A stretch of DNA of 64,000 bases from Daphnia carinata (lineage: Eukaryota; Arthropoda; Branchiopoda; Diplostraca; Daphniidae): assembly GCF_022539665.2 (NCBI RefSeq), contig NC_081331.1:11750638-11814637 (forward strand), in the 5' to 3' direction. Below are positions 47,455 through 57,543 of the stretch, in pieces. A program made the position numbers and the translations under genes. The notes under the pieces were generated by a model that worked only from the letters and a program-made list of their open reading frames with translations, was not told where the DNA came from and searched no databases. Within the stretch, counting starts at the first letter, position 1. Every line of letters starts with the position of its first letter.

Positions 47455-48671
47455 CACACACATGTACACACAAAAAAAGAAAAGACGACGCTGAGCAATG
47501 AAATGGTTCGCGTGCGTTGATCACATGACTAACAAAAAACCTCACCTACAAGTGCATGTGTGTTACTCTGCCGTTACAGGCCAAAATTTTCTTCCTTTTT
47601 TTCGGTTGGCACGTACACGAAGACAACAATCTGATGATGGTTAGTGACTCTATAAAAGAAGAGACAATTGAAGTTTAGGTCTATCGACGCAGCTGGTTTG
47701 TCTAACGGATTATCAAAGTCAAAAAGGCCCTCGCTCACGAGGGTTGCGGCCATTTTTTTCGTGCGTCCGAAATTTGTGAAAGAAAAAAAAAAAGAAAATG
47801 TGTTGTGACACGACAAGACTCTCTCTGTTGATGTCAAAATGCCTATAGTTGACAATTTTCCCTTTCTTCTCTTCATGTGTGTATTTTGACTGTATTTTCT
47901 CCTTAATTGTCTTCTTCTGCTCGGCGGTCCTCTACGTCTGATTGCACGCCATGTCGCCGTTTGCAAAGATGATTCTCGACTTTTTTTCTTCTTCTTTTTT
48001 TCTTTTCTTATTTTAATTTTTTTTTTTTTTCTTGAAAGATATGATAGACGTTAGGCGAAGAAGACGGCGGCATCCTAATAGGTGATGAGCCGAGCCGGGG
48101 CGTGACCCCCGCAAGTTGTTTCTTCTATCTCGTGTGTGTGTGTGTGTGTGGTAATTCCTTCTTGCGTTCATTCGTTTTGCTGACAATTTTTTTTTCTTGT
48201 TTGGGCTTGAAAAAATATTCGTTTTTTTTCTTCTTTCTTCTATTTGAATTCATTTTTTATTTATTTTCGTAAAGAAAAATGGAAATATAACATTTTAAAA
48301 GGGGAAGAAAAAAAAAAAGGGCCAGCGTGCATGTACGCATGCAAACCCGCACAGCAGGACACGACGACACAAGAATATGTTTCTTCTTCACCGAAGATAC
48401 GTATTCGTTCGTTGGGTCTGACGGCGTCGTCGTCCTCTGCTGTTTTCTTTCTTTCTTTTTTTTTTTAATATTTACTGCGCAACGCTTTGACGTTTGGTTA
48501 AAAAAAAAAAACAGCGGACATTTTCGACATCGGAAATACCGAGGCGTCATTGCACCTTCTAATACAAGCGGCCAGCGATTCTGTTAGTTTGCGTTTATTT
48601 TTTTTATCATAGATGTTTTAATGTATTTCGTTTGAACCGGAAAGAAGGAGATTTTTCTTTGTTTATTTCAG
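47455..48671. other. Non-coding background
   Basis: Contains a TATAAAAG word at 47651 without an initiator, a perfect hairpin CCCTCG/CGAGGG near 47728, and (GT)9 at 48132-48150. A minus-strand in-frame segment starting MAATLVSEGLFDFDNPLDKP at about 47748 is ATG-initiated and protein-like but only about 70 codons with Phe-rich ends; not called. Confidence 0.45.
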
Positions 48672-48802
48672 AACGTATAAGAAACGGACGAGGTGGGGCA
48701 GTGTTTCATAATTTGCGTTGCCGTGAGGAAGTTTGGAATTTATCGTTTGGATTGACCCTTCTGGCCAACGTTCTCTATTTGCCATACGAGAAAATGGTTT
48801 AA
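48672..48802 (+). CDS. Candidate terminal exon, 42 codons
   Basis: A strong acceptor (TTTCTTTGTTTATTTCAG) is followed by a phase-1 open frame: two bases AA, then RIRNGRGGAVFHNLRCREEV and WNLSFGLTLLANVLYLPYEK, MV, TAA at 48800-48802. The other two frames stop quickly near the acceptor, although one becomes open later (48733-48945, 70 codons, no ATG near the start, IDPSGQRSLFAIRENG). Balanced composition with a moderately hydrophobic middle. No exact poly(A) signal is close (AATAAG at 48801). Family unknown. Confidence 0.24.
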
Positions 48803-49962
48803 TAAGAAAAAAATTAAACGTAATCAGTAATTACGAAAAAAGGAAAAAGTGGATGATGTGGTTGAACGAAATTGCTCGCCATTCATCACGCACAGCGTTC
48901 AACCGTGAATGGTTCGCATTAACGAGATGCATATCTAAGTACTGATCGCCTTCTACGGCGAAAAGCTCATACATCCTCGTTTCGTATATTTTGTGTCATT
49001 TTTTTTTCTCTTTAAGTCGCCGCTGGATATTCGTTACGTAATTAAACAGCTTGATTACGTGCACTGGTCATTTCTTAAAAAAAAAAAACATTTCTTCTTC
49101 ATCAAACTGAGGGCTTCTAGGATTAAGTGGATAGCTATTTCATTCTTGGCTTGTTGTTATATTAGCCACAGACGTACACATGTCTTTTCCCATATGTTGA
49201 CAGACGTAAAAAGATACCACTATCCTCTGTTTTTTGTTTTTTTTTGTTGGAAGGGAAACCTGAATTAGCATGACGCGTTTGTATTTAAAAAAAAAGTATT
49301 GTTTATGAAACTACGAAAAGAATGTTTAACCGCATCTATATACCATCGTGGATGGGGTCGTCTCTCCTTTTGGTCACGAGTTCAAATTACCTTATGTGTC
49401 ATGTAAGTAGCCAAAGCTACCTGGTAGCCTTATAGCACTTGTACTAACAGTATGAATGCACTAAGAAAACGTAAAGGGGTGGATGGAAAACAAGAAAATA
49501 AAGAAGCCCAACAAAAAGTTTATTATTTTTGAACATTTTGGGATGCCTGGCATCTCCGATGAAAGATACAATTTCAAACCTCGCGCGTCGCCAATGATAC
49601 CTGGTCCCTTCTACACGTTAACCGCATAACAGAAAAGAAGCATTGCCAAATAAAAACTCCTTTTTTCTTTCAAATAAACAAAAAACTATCCCCCTAACTT
49701 TAAAACTACAACGTCCTTTTTCTCTTATGGTTTCTTAGCTTTTATCGGTCAGTAGGCTCTTTGAAAAGAAAAAAGCTCTAAGGATACATGTCTAGATAGT
49801 TACGTTGATGGTGGCCGATGGTTGGTGTTTATGTTGTCCGTAAGTTTGGGTACATACAAATAGTAGCTATGCGCAGAGAGTGGTGACCGGTGTGACGCAC
49901 TGGGTGCACATTATACATGCCGATGGATAGACCACAAGAGATTATTGGGCCCTTCGGCTTAG
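48803..49962. other. Non-coding background
   Basis: Only the overlapping 48733-48945 open frame noted above and homopolymers. Bases 49290-49620 are homopolymer-poor but stops are frequent in all frames. Confidence 0.45.
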
Positions 49963-50159
49963 CCCATAACCACAAACCACCGTCGTGACAGCCAACACGA
50001 AACCCGAATCCGTCTTATGCAGATCTGTTTGGCCAGCAAAAAAAAAAAAAACCAAAAAAAACAGGCCGCTGTATACTCTTATTCCTTGCTGGAACATGCA
50101 ACATCTACACACAGGCAGACACAAAACATAACCCCCAAGAGTTCTTGTGTCTTATCCAG
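49963..50159 (+). CDS. Candidate exon with strong donor, 197 nt
   Basis: Acceptor-like CTTCGGCTTAG is followed by a phase-0 frame open for 65 codons to a near-perfect donor TCCAG|GTAAGCA. The text begins PITTNHRRDSQHETRIRLMQ, has a Lys/Asn/Gln run encoded by an A14 tract, then QAAVYSYSLLEHATSTHRQT and QNITPKSSCVLS. An in-frame ATG at codon 19 (50017) could make it a first coding exon of 47 codons. The A14 tract inside coding sequence is unusual and argues against. Family unknown. Confidence 0.2.
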
Positions 50160-50633
50160 GTAAGCACGAAATAAAACAAAAGGGCCTTTCGAACGACCCT
50201 GTGGGAAGCTGTTTAGATCTGACTTTTGTTTAATAGTAATTCTTCTTCTACGGTACATCGTCGATCTTTGCCTCTCTAATATGTGGACGCAAACACCAGA
50301 CGATGACGACAGATAAGAAGAAGCGCCAGCCTCGGTGTTCTTTCTTCGCCTTCCTTTTTACCCCATGTTTGTTTCTTCCTATTCTTGTGGTGTTCCGATG
50401 TTGAAAGGGTAGGTTACACAAGATGTTTTTTGTTTTTTTTTTATTATTATTTCTTTTAAAGTCAAAGAAAAGGATAGAGAACGAGGAAGCAGTTGACATA
50501 TCGCTCTAGCGCTTAGTACTCCTTTAAAAAGCCATTATAGATTTATCGTGGTCTTTTTCTTTTTCTAAAAGTTTGTTTCCCTCTTCCTTTAGAGCTGGAG
50601 AAAAAAAAACTTCTTTCATTTTTCTTTTTTAGT

Positions 50634-50932
50634 TTATTTCCGAGAAACAGCTTGCGAAATCAAGAGAAATGGGTGGCATATGGTACGAGATCCGCAACAA
50701 CGATTTCTCGGTGAATAGTGGAGGACGAGTAAAGAATCTTCAGCGTCGATCTTTTCGTCGACGAAAGGCCCGTTCTTCATTTGCTGTTTGCGTCCGTTGT
50801 TATTTATATTCGAGCAACTTGCTCCAAACGGCGGAGGAAAACCCGCAAACATTCCGGGGCGGAGTGCGAAAGCAGTTCATCAGCTGTGCGGGAGTTAGAG
50901 GAGAAAGAAAAACGAGCATCCACGTTGTGTAA
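50634..50932. other. Island open on both strands; possible exon
   Basis: Homopolymer-poor. Plus: ATG frame 50669-50932 (MGGIWYEIRNNDFSVNSGGR) and a second plus frame reading KRRRKTRKHSGAECESSSSA then VRELEEKEKRASTL, a basic patch followed by a charged heptad-like stretch. Minus: ATG frame 50852-50634 starting MFAGFPPPFGASCSNINNNG. A perfect 14-bp palindrome TTTCGTCGACGAAA is at 50753-50766. Only one frame could be real and I cannot choose. Confidence 0.2.
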
Positions 50933-51861
50933 TAAATATCCTGTTTTTGGGCAAGTTTTTGAAAAAAAAAAAACATTTATAAATAGAACTGAATATAAAT
51001 AGAAACCGTACTTTAGATTGTCTGGGATTAACCTTTTCTTTCTCATTTTTTTTTGGAGGAAAAAAGGCGGAAGAAACGGCGAAGAATTGACAAAAAAAAA
51101 ACTTGGAAGGAATGCAAAAAATTGCCATCTCAGGTGCTGGTTTGTAGGTAAAAGAGAGAGATGCCTATCTAATCACATTCTTCTCTGTACACAGTTGAAC
51201 TCGACGTCCTTTCCTTGTACTATATCCGTTTTGAAATATAAGGTCTGCTTAGAAGCTCTAAAGATCTTTGACTTGCGATGTATGCCAAATTGTGCGCGCA
51301 TTTGAACTGATGAGACTTAAGATCCTAGTTAAGTAGATGGGCGCAAAATCTCTCGACGATCTACTTGTTTGAGTTTGCCCCGCTTTATTTTCTTTTTCTT
51401 CTCAGGATTTAAAAATGTTTCATATATTTGGCTAGAGGGTTTAACAAAGAGTTTCTCCAGAAGGATTATCGTCTATTTAAATAGGGCATATAGTAAAAAT
51501 GCGGAGGTAAATATGAGAGGTAAATAAGCCTTTCCAGTAGATCCCAATTCATTTTGTCCCGCGCCAGGCTCACTACCTTTGGTCTTCACGCCCATTTCAA
51601 TTCCAATCACGACCATTTGAAGTCATTGGTTTGGGTTTTTTTTTTCGTTCAAAAAATGAATAGGGTGAGGAAAAAAGGATGAAATAGGGAAAAGAAAAAT
51701 ATACAGAAGGGAAACTAAGGAAACGTTAGGGTTTGAATTACCTCATAACTCATTTTCGATTGTTGAACCCTGCCCATTAAAGAAAAGGTAAAAGATAAAA
51801 GAGAAAAGATTAGGACAATTTTTCCATACTTGAACGAGGTAGAAAACAATGGGGAGATGTC

Positions 51862-51900
51862 TATAAAAGGAGGCCAATCAGAAGCGATTTCGATCAGTTT
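51862..51900 (+). promoter_or_regulatory. Core promoter candidate: TATA box plus initiator
   Basis: TATAAAAG at 51862-51869, CCAAT at 51873 region, and an arthropod initiator TCAGTT with the +1 A at 51896. The TATA-to-start distance is 34 bases, slightly longer than the usual 30-31. No downstream promoter element at +28. A short leader leads to the ORF at 51943. The best TATA/Inr pairing noticed in the window. Confidence 0.35.
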
Positions 51901-51942
51901 CGCTATACGTACATTTTTTTCTCAATTTCCGAAAAAAATGAA

Positions 51943-52104
51943 ATGCCACGAAAAGGGAAAGATCAAGTCATTACGGTTTTCTCTTTCCGCCCCTTAACAC
52001 GTAGACAATTTCGGATCCTCTTTTCCCTTAAGAACCTGTTGTCTTGTAGCGCGTTACACGCCATTAAATGCATATATATTCAGCAGCATTTATTTCGTTA
52101 CTGA
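51943..52104 (+). CDS. Candidate small basic protein behind the promoter, 53 aa
   Basis: The leader from 51896 is about 47 nt. A first ATG (51938, AAAAAAATGA, good context) opens a 19-codon frame MKCHEKGKIKSLRFSLSAP. The second ATG, five bases later, opens 53 codons: MPRKGKDQVITVFSFRPLTR, RQFRILFSLKNLLSCSALHA, IKCIYIQQHLFRY, stop TGA. Basic, with a moderately hydrophobic centre. Whether the first ATG is a uORF or the true start is unclear. No exact AATAAA within 250 bases. No family recognised. Confidence 0.28.
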   Translation: MPRKGKDQVITVFSFRPLTRRQFRILFSLKNLLSCSALHAIKCIYIQQHLFRY

Positions 52105-54659
52105 CCGATAACTACCACGCAGAAAAGGGTCCCAAAAAGAATAAGTTGTTTTATTATAATGCCATAGCCAGGTTTTCTTTCACGGATTGGATGATTCGAA
52201 GCGAAACTTTTCCCTCCTTATTTTCCAACTCTTCTCCGTGGACTTGAATTATAATCAAATGCATCCAATCGATTCTCTCATCCGACTTTTCAGGGACTTG
52301 GCTGTTTAGATGGCCCGTGGGCTGGTACAGAGCAAAACTTGGATAGAGTTTTTATTTCCTTTTTATTCTCGTTTTCAGTGAGGAGGTAGCGTTGGCAGCT
52401 CGTTAAGACCGACTACGCTCATTAACAATATATTTGCTAAGCAAAGAGAGAAAAAGAGTGCCAAACTCTGTACGCACACACACATATAGAAAACAAGAAC
52501 AAACGTATAGAGTGTGTAAAATAGTTCCTTTTCCCGTTTAACAAAAAAAGACGAGGGCTGCTCAGCAACCGCAGCAGGTTCGTTTCCATTCCTCAATGCG
52601 CTGTTAGTTTGTGCTGGCCTTTTTTTATTTCTATATCCACACTCTGCGGCACAGACACCAGCGAGATGCATTTTCTTTTGTTGTTGCTAAAAAAAAAAAA
52701 AAAGTTTTGCCCGCGAGCTCACCAACATCAAGCACAAGAGTTGTGTGTGTATGCAAACTATACGCGTACACACAACCATCGGGTTTTGTGTATTGCAATA
52801 CCATCCGCACCGATCTTTTGATGAAGCGTATGTGCGTACACTATTCACTCCGGAGCACAAGAAAAGAAGTTGCCGTTCGCAAGTACCCCAAATGATCAAA
52901 AGTTAGGTACGTGTTCGATTTACGGTTTGTATATATATACTGGATGTATACCTTTGCATTCATTTGACTGCTGTTGCCATATCCATTAAGCAAGGATTGC
53001 TCGTGTAACATTTGGTTTATTGTTACCTTTTCCGAGAAAAACACTCTGATATAGATGTATGTGCCGTTTTGCCCCGCCCCACATTGCCCGGTTGTCTGCT
53101 GTTTAGACCGTGATTCAATCGCAACGCGTGTCAGCAAAGTGTTTGTTTGCTACGTTTTGAACGATAAGGACAGCAGACGGCTGTTACCTCCAAAAATAAA
53201 TGGGAGAAATTTATTTACGTTTCACTTTTGAAAAATGGGAGGAGTTTAATTTACTGTTGTATTTTCAGTTTGCATTTTTCTTCTTTCGTTTTCTTTTTTT
53301 TTTTTTTTTTGCTGTTGTGTTAGAACTCTTGGCCGAATCCGATCGTTTGATTATGCAAACCTTTTTGGTTGCCGAAGAAGCAGAGAAATCACCTAAGGGA
53401 AGAAAAAGAAACCGCAACTACGCACACGTCAGACATTTTTCTTTTATTTAAAACCAAACAATAACCATCACAGAAAATAGAATTATGAAAAAGAAAGAGA
53501 CCAAAACAAAATGGATGTGTTGGCGTTTTTATTCCCGATATCGCAGACGACGTAAATTGTATCCGATCGGATATCGAAAAACAACGCAGTTTTTTTTTTG
53601 TGTGCATTTGTTTTCCGATTTATCGATAGTTATCGAGGTTGGCAGTGAGAAGGGGGAGGAAATTGTCAAAACGGTCATGTCTGGTCATCTTTTAAACGTC
53701 CTCGCCAAATGGCTCGGTCGATTTATTTATTTTGTTACTTGATGATTTATAGTGAAATATTTTTCGGACGATTAAATGGAACACAAAAAGAAAAAAAAGA
53801 AAAACGGCAAGTTCATTTCGTGGCGTGCAACTGTTTACGATTCGAAAAAAGAAAGAGAAAAAGGCAGACTGGCGGGAAACTGAGGAGAGAATTTGACAGC
53901 CATTAAAATCAAAATGGCGGAAAGGGAAAAGCAGAAGATGTTTCGTATTCCTTTTCATCTTCGATTCGGAGTCCCGGCGTTTGTAACGAGTTGTTTTCTT
54001 CTAAAACGATCGAATTTTTATGCTACCACATGGCGATTTGAATACTTTGTGGATATGTGTGCGTCGATGAATTCAACTTCCATTACTTTTCTCTCTTCCT
54101 CTCGTTCCTTCGTTGCTGTCGGCCTGCAATATGCAAATGGTGCAAGAAAAAAAAGTTTAAAAACGTTTAGAGAAAAGAGAAGAAAAAAAAAAGAAAAAGA
54201 AAAAGTGTTGGTGCTGATTTGAATATTTTAGTCGACGGTATTTTTAATATTTTCTTTTTTTTCAGTCCGGGATAGACACAAACACCAAGGTCGTCTTTTT
54301 TTTCTCTTTGATTCCTTACCGTGCCTCCTGCAGTTTCTAGGTGTCGGTACACACAAAATCATGGCTACACAGTTGACTTACGCACAAGTCTAGGCTCGCT
54401 GTACGAAGCCGACAGCTGGCGGGGAATGTGACCCGAGCTAAGCTATCCCGAGCTGAAGCCAACGTTGCGTCTATCAACCACCTTGGTACGCCATCACTTT
54501 AGCACGGTGGGAGGAAATAGTTCGGTTCAAAAAAATACAAGTATCTACATGGTGTGTGTAAATACGTGTGTTGTAGAGAGGCACCCACCATGATTACCTA
54601 TTGCTGTACGAAGTGAGGTGGGAGGAGGTTTGAGAGGGTTGGCTTGGCCCAGGACAGAT
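52105..54659. other. Non-coding background with a GT/CA hairpin
   Basis: Hairpin TGTGTGTATGC (52744-52754) with GCGTACACACA (52764-52774). Otherwise homopolymer-rich. From 54310 the sequence becomes GC-richer. After a strong acceptor CCTCCTGCAG (near 54334) two frames are open: FLGVGTHKIMATQLTYAQV and SRCRYTQNHGYTVDLRTSLG, both stopping within 40 codons. An AAAATGGCGG word is at 53911. Confidence 0.45.
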
Positions 54660-54929
54660 TCAGGACCGCGTGGAAGTGAGGGGGGTTGAGGGACGACCAA
54701 AGGGACCAGCATGCTCAGAAGCGAGCCGGCTGTCAGGCATTGCGGTTCTCAGTTTCCTGCTGCTCCGTCTAGGGTTATCTCTTGTTTCTAGATTTCTTTC
54801 ACTCGCTTGTTTGTCGAAATTGCCCACTGTGCTATAGTGACCACTTTTCTTGTGATGATCAGAAACTAATGTGTGTGTGTGTGTTTGGCTAATTTTTCTT
54901 GTACGAAAGAAACGAGTGCTGGACTCCCA
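54660..54929 (-). CDS. Long open frame without ATG, 89 codons; possible exon
   Basis: Between stops the minus strand encodes a hydrophilic, disorder-like sequence: SGHYSTVGNFDKQASERNLE, TRDNPRRSSRKLRTAMPDSR and LASEHAGPFGRPSTPLTSTR. The only in-frame ATG is late (codon 64). Beyond the TGA the same frame is open for 21 more codons to a donor-like AATAG|GTAATC, as if one exon carried a single stop. A possible acceptor is ACACATTAG near 54872. The plus strand is open over the same bases for about 68 codons. The GC-richer, homopolymer-poor nature makes it stand out. Unknown. Confidence 0.22.
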   Translation of the reverse strand, partial: WESSTRFFRTRKISQTHTHTLVSDHHKKSGHYSTVGNFDKQASERNLETRDNPRRSSRKLRTAMPDSRLASEHAGPFGRPSTPLTSTRS

Positions 54930-55319
54930 TCAAACTTGGATCGTGTCGATGTGCTCGTGTGGATCGACTGTTATCGGGTCAACACATTACCCGCAACACT
55001 CACACACCACTTCAATTGGATTTTCGTTTGTTTTGCATCCACGTTTCACGGAATACTATTCGCAGTGTGTATGTGTGTTGTTTCCATCGGATAAGACTTT
55101 CGTGTCAACGGTTAATAAATGAAAGCCAAACTCTTTGAATAATCCATGTGACGTTTCGTTTGCAGAATTTTTGGCTGTGTCGCAAAAGAAACACAACACA
55201 AAAAGAGCCAAAGCATCAGGAACATCTTTCTTTTCGGTGTGATTGTTTTTTGCACACGTTTACATCCCTCTTGTGAAACCAACATCGTTTCCTCAATTCG
55301 TTTTTGATTAAATCACGAA

Positions 55320-55570
55320 CCTCTTGAGCTCGCCTTGTGGCCATCTTCGAACAAGGTGAGTCATTTGTCCAGATATACTCCCCCATTTTGTTTCAGATTC
55401 ATTGTTGTTGTGCTATTTCAAAATGGCCAGTTGCCGAGATGCGTGTGAGGGCGTTATTATACAAGATGTTGAACCAACATGCTCTTTTTTTTTTTGTTCT
55501 GGAAAAAAAAAGAACAAAAAATGTGTTATCCTGTGTTTGGCGGGGGCTGTAGGGGGCGGTCTGGATATGA
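55320..55570 (+). promoter_or_regulatory. Candidate regulatory block: YY1/Pho-like pair, donor, CTCF-like site
   Basis: GCCATCTT at 55340-55347 lies directly before a consensus donor AACAAG|GTGAGT (55355/55356). AAAATGGC is at 55420-55427. GCTGTAGGGGGCGGT at 55546-55560 matches 13 of 15 positions of the CTCF core CCASYAGRKGGCRSY. The first word plus donor could mark a short non-coding first exon. In arthropods Pho and CTCF words can mark Polycomb elements and insulators, but function here is inference. Confidence 0.25.
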
Positions 55571-57438
55571 GGTAGTGTGCGGGCAAAGGTCGTCCAGGTA
55601 ATTGCTAACAAGTGGATAACTGGTCGCCAGAGCGTTTATAACAATCTCGCTACGCTATCGTTGAACTCTCTGTATATTTAAAAAGGAGTACAAATCCTTT
55701 TGTGAGTACCAGGTGAATCGGTCGGCTAGCCACTTTGACCTATGGCGAAATGATGCAACCGAAGCGGTTTTGTTATGTGCCCTTATTTTTCGGTTGGCAT
55801 GACTTTTATTGGATAACGTTAAGTTGAAAAAGAAAAAAAATTGTATGGAAAAAATTTTATAGAAGAATTAACGTGTGAAGTAGATGAAATTATGCAAGAG
55901 AGGGCGCTCGTTGAGTGCACCATCTTCTTGTATTTATCCCTTCGGGATCTAATTGCGGACGACTACCGAAGTCTCTATCTTTGTCTCCTTATCTATATGG
56001 TCTACATATTATGTATAGCCATTATTAAAAGAAGGGGGGGGGGCTGCCAATGGAAGGATGGGAAATGCTAGGAGAACTTGAGCTTTGCAACCCTACAAGA
56101 GCCTCACGAAGTCCCGCCACCTTTTTTTTTTCTTTTCCCTCCAGAAGGTCGTACCTGTCCTGAAAACATTGTCGCCCCTCCATTTTGTTTTTAAAGCCAA
56201 TTTAAAAGGACACTGCCTCAATGTACTCTGTTACATTCGTCTTGCCATGTTTGCCTCTAACATCACCCCTATTTTCACTGGGGACAGTCTTAAAAAAAAA
56301 AGGAGAAACAAAAACAAAAGACAAGCGCAAACAATGACAAGGTAGAAAAGCAACAACAAAAAAAAGACGCCTTAAATATTGGTGGACTTTTAGTCGCCTA
56401 CCCAAGCCTTTTTTTTGTTTTTGTTTTTGGGTTTTCATGTTTCCCGCGTTTGTCTTCTCATACGCGGGATCGGACCGTGAGGCTCGGGATGAAAGGTGTC
56501 CGAGGCTAAGAAAAAGAAATGCCTGGTTGTTTTTTTTTATACGAAAGCAAGATATGACGCATGGGACATCTCGTTTTGTAAAGCTAAAGAGAAAAATACG
56601 GGACAGGAACAACAAAGAATTTTCTGATTAAGCCAAAAAAGACGAAGAGGGGCGTGATCGTTGTAATCGATATATTGATCGCAAAATGAGGGGGGAGGAG
56701 GATATTCCCTTTTTTTTTCTTCCCTCTCCGGTGCTAGTTGATAGACAGATACGGCATAGGTGATAGAGCTGCACGGGAGTGGGGAGGGGGGGATAAGGAG
56801 GGCAAAGTGGTCGTCATGGATGACATGTTGACTAACGTGCGTCTTGGTTGCCTAGATTCGCCATTGGTCCAGCGCTTGTGACGAGCTCTTTTTTTTTTTT
56901 TTTTTGGCAAGGTGACATTTTTATTTCTCTCTCTCTCTCTCTCTTCGATTCATCGCGTATTTGATTCGCTATTAACGAACTCGTCGATGCTTACGCTTTG
57001 GGTTGTGCTGGTTTCGTTTCTTACCCACATCGATTTCTGTCTCTCTCTTCTCTCTTCCAACTGCCAAACTCATCGACCTCTCGTTCCCAATCCGCTACGA
57101 ATGATTGAATCCTTCAGCCATCCGTAAACCGATATCTAACGCGTTGTAAGTTTCTTTTGCTCGGCAAGTCGAAGAGATTCAAGAAAAAAAAATGCGTCCC
57201 TTTTTTTGTGTGTGTTGTTGTCCTACTCATTTTGCGTGTGTGTGTCCTCTTTTTTTAATTCTTGAATTTCTTTTCTTTATTAGATTTTTTTTTTGTATCT
57301 TTCTCTTTTTGGCAATGGCCGCATTATTCTTGAGATTGCACACACGCACTGTGCCCTCATCCGGGCCCCGATTATTTACGCGAGCGTGATATGTAAATCA
57401 TTGAACTAGCTCCATCAATCAATACAGGGTGGCGACGT
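55571..57438. other. Non-coding background
   Basis: No supported gene. (TC)n at 56926-56944. Frames in 55841-56345 are open but short and T-rich. Confidence 0.5.
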
Positions 57439-57543
57439 ATGACGAAAAACATCCGCAGGCTAGCAACGGAAATGTTAGCGAGTGTAGTATATAACAAGCA
57501 AGATTTAGATTTTTTTTTTTTCTACCTTCACCTCCTCGAGTAA
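57439..57543 (+). CDS. Candidate short ORF, 34 codons
   Basis: ATG frame MTKNIRRLATEMLASVVYNK then QDLDFFFFYLHLLE, the FFFF encoded by a T tract. Amphipathic N-terminal half. Start context weak (C at -3). Possibly a micropeptide or chance. Confidence 0.13.
   Translation: MTKNIRRLATEMLASVVYNKQDLDFFFFYLHLLE

Noticed and set aside
55565-55580. TGAGGTAGT, the let-7 seed
   Set aside because: Sequence diverges at once after the seed and no hairpin forms.
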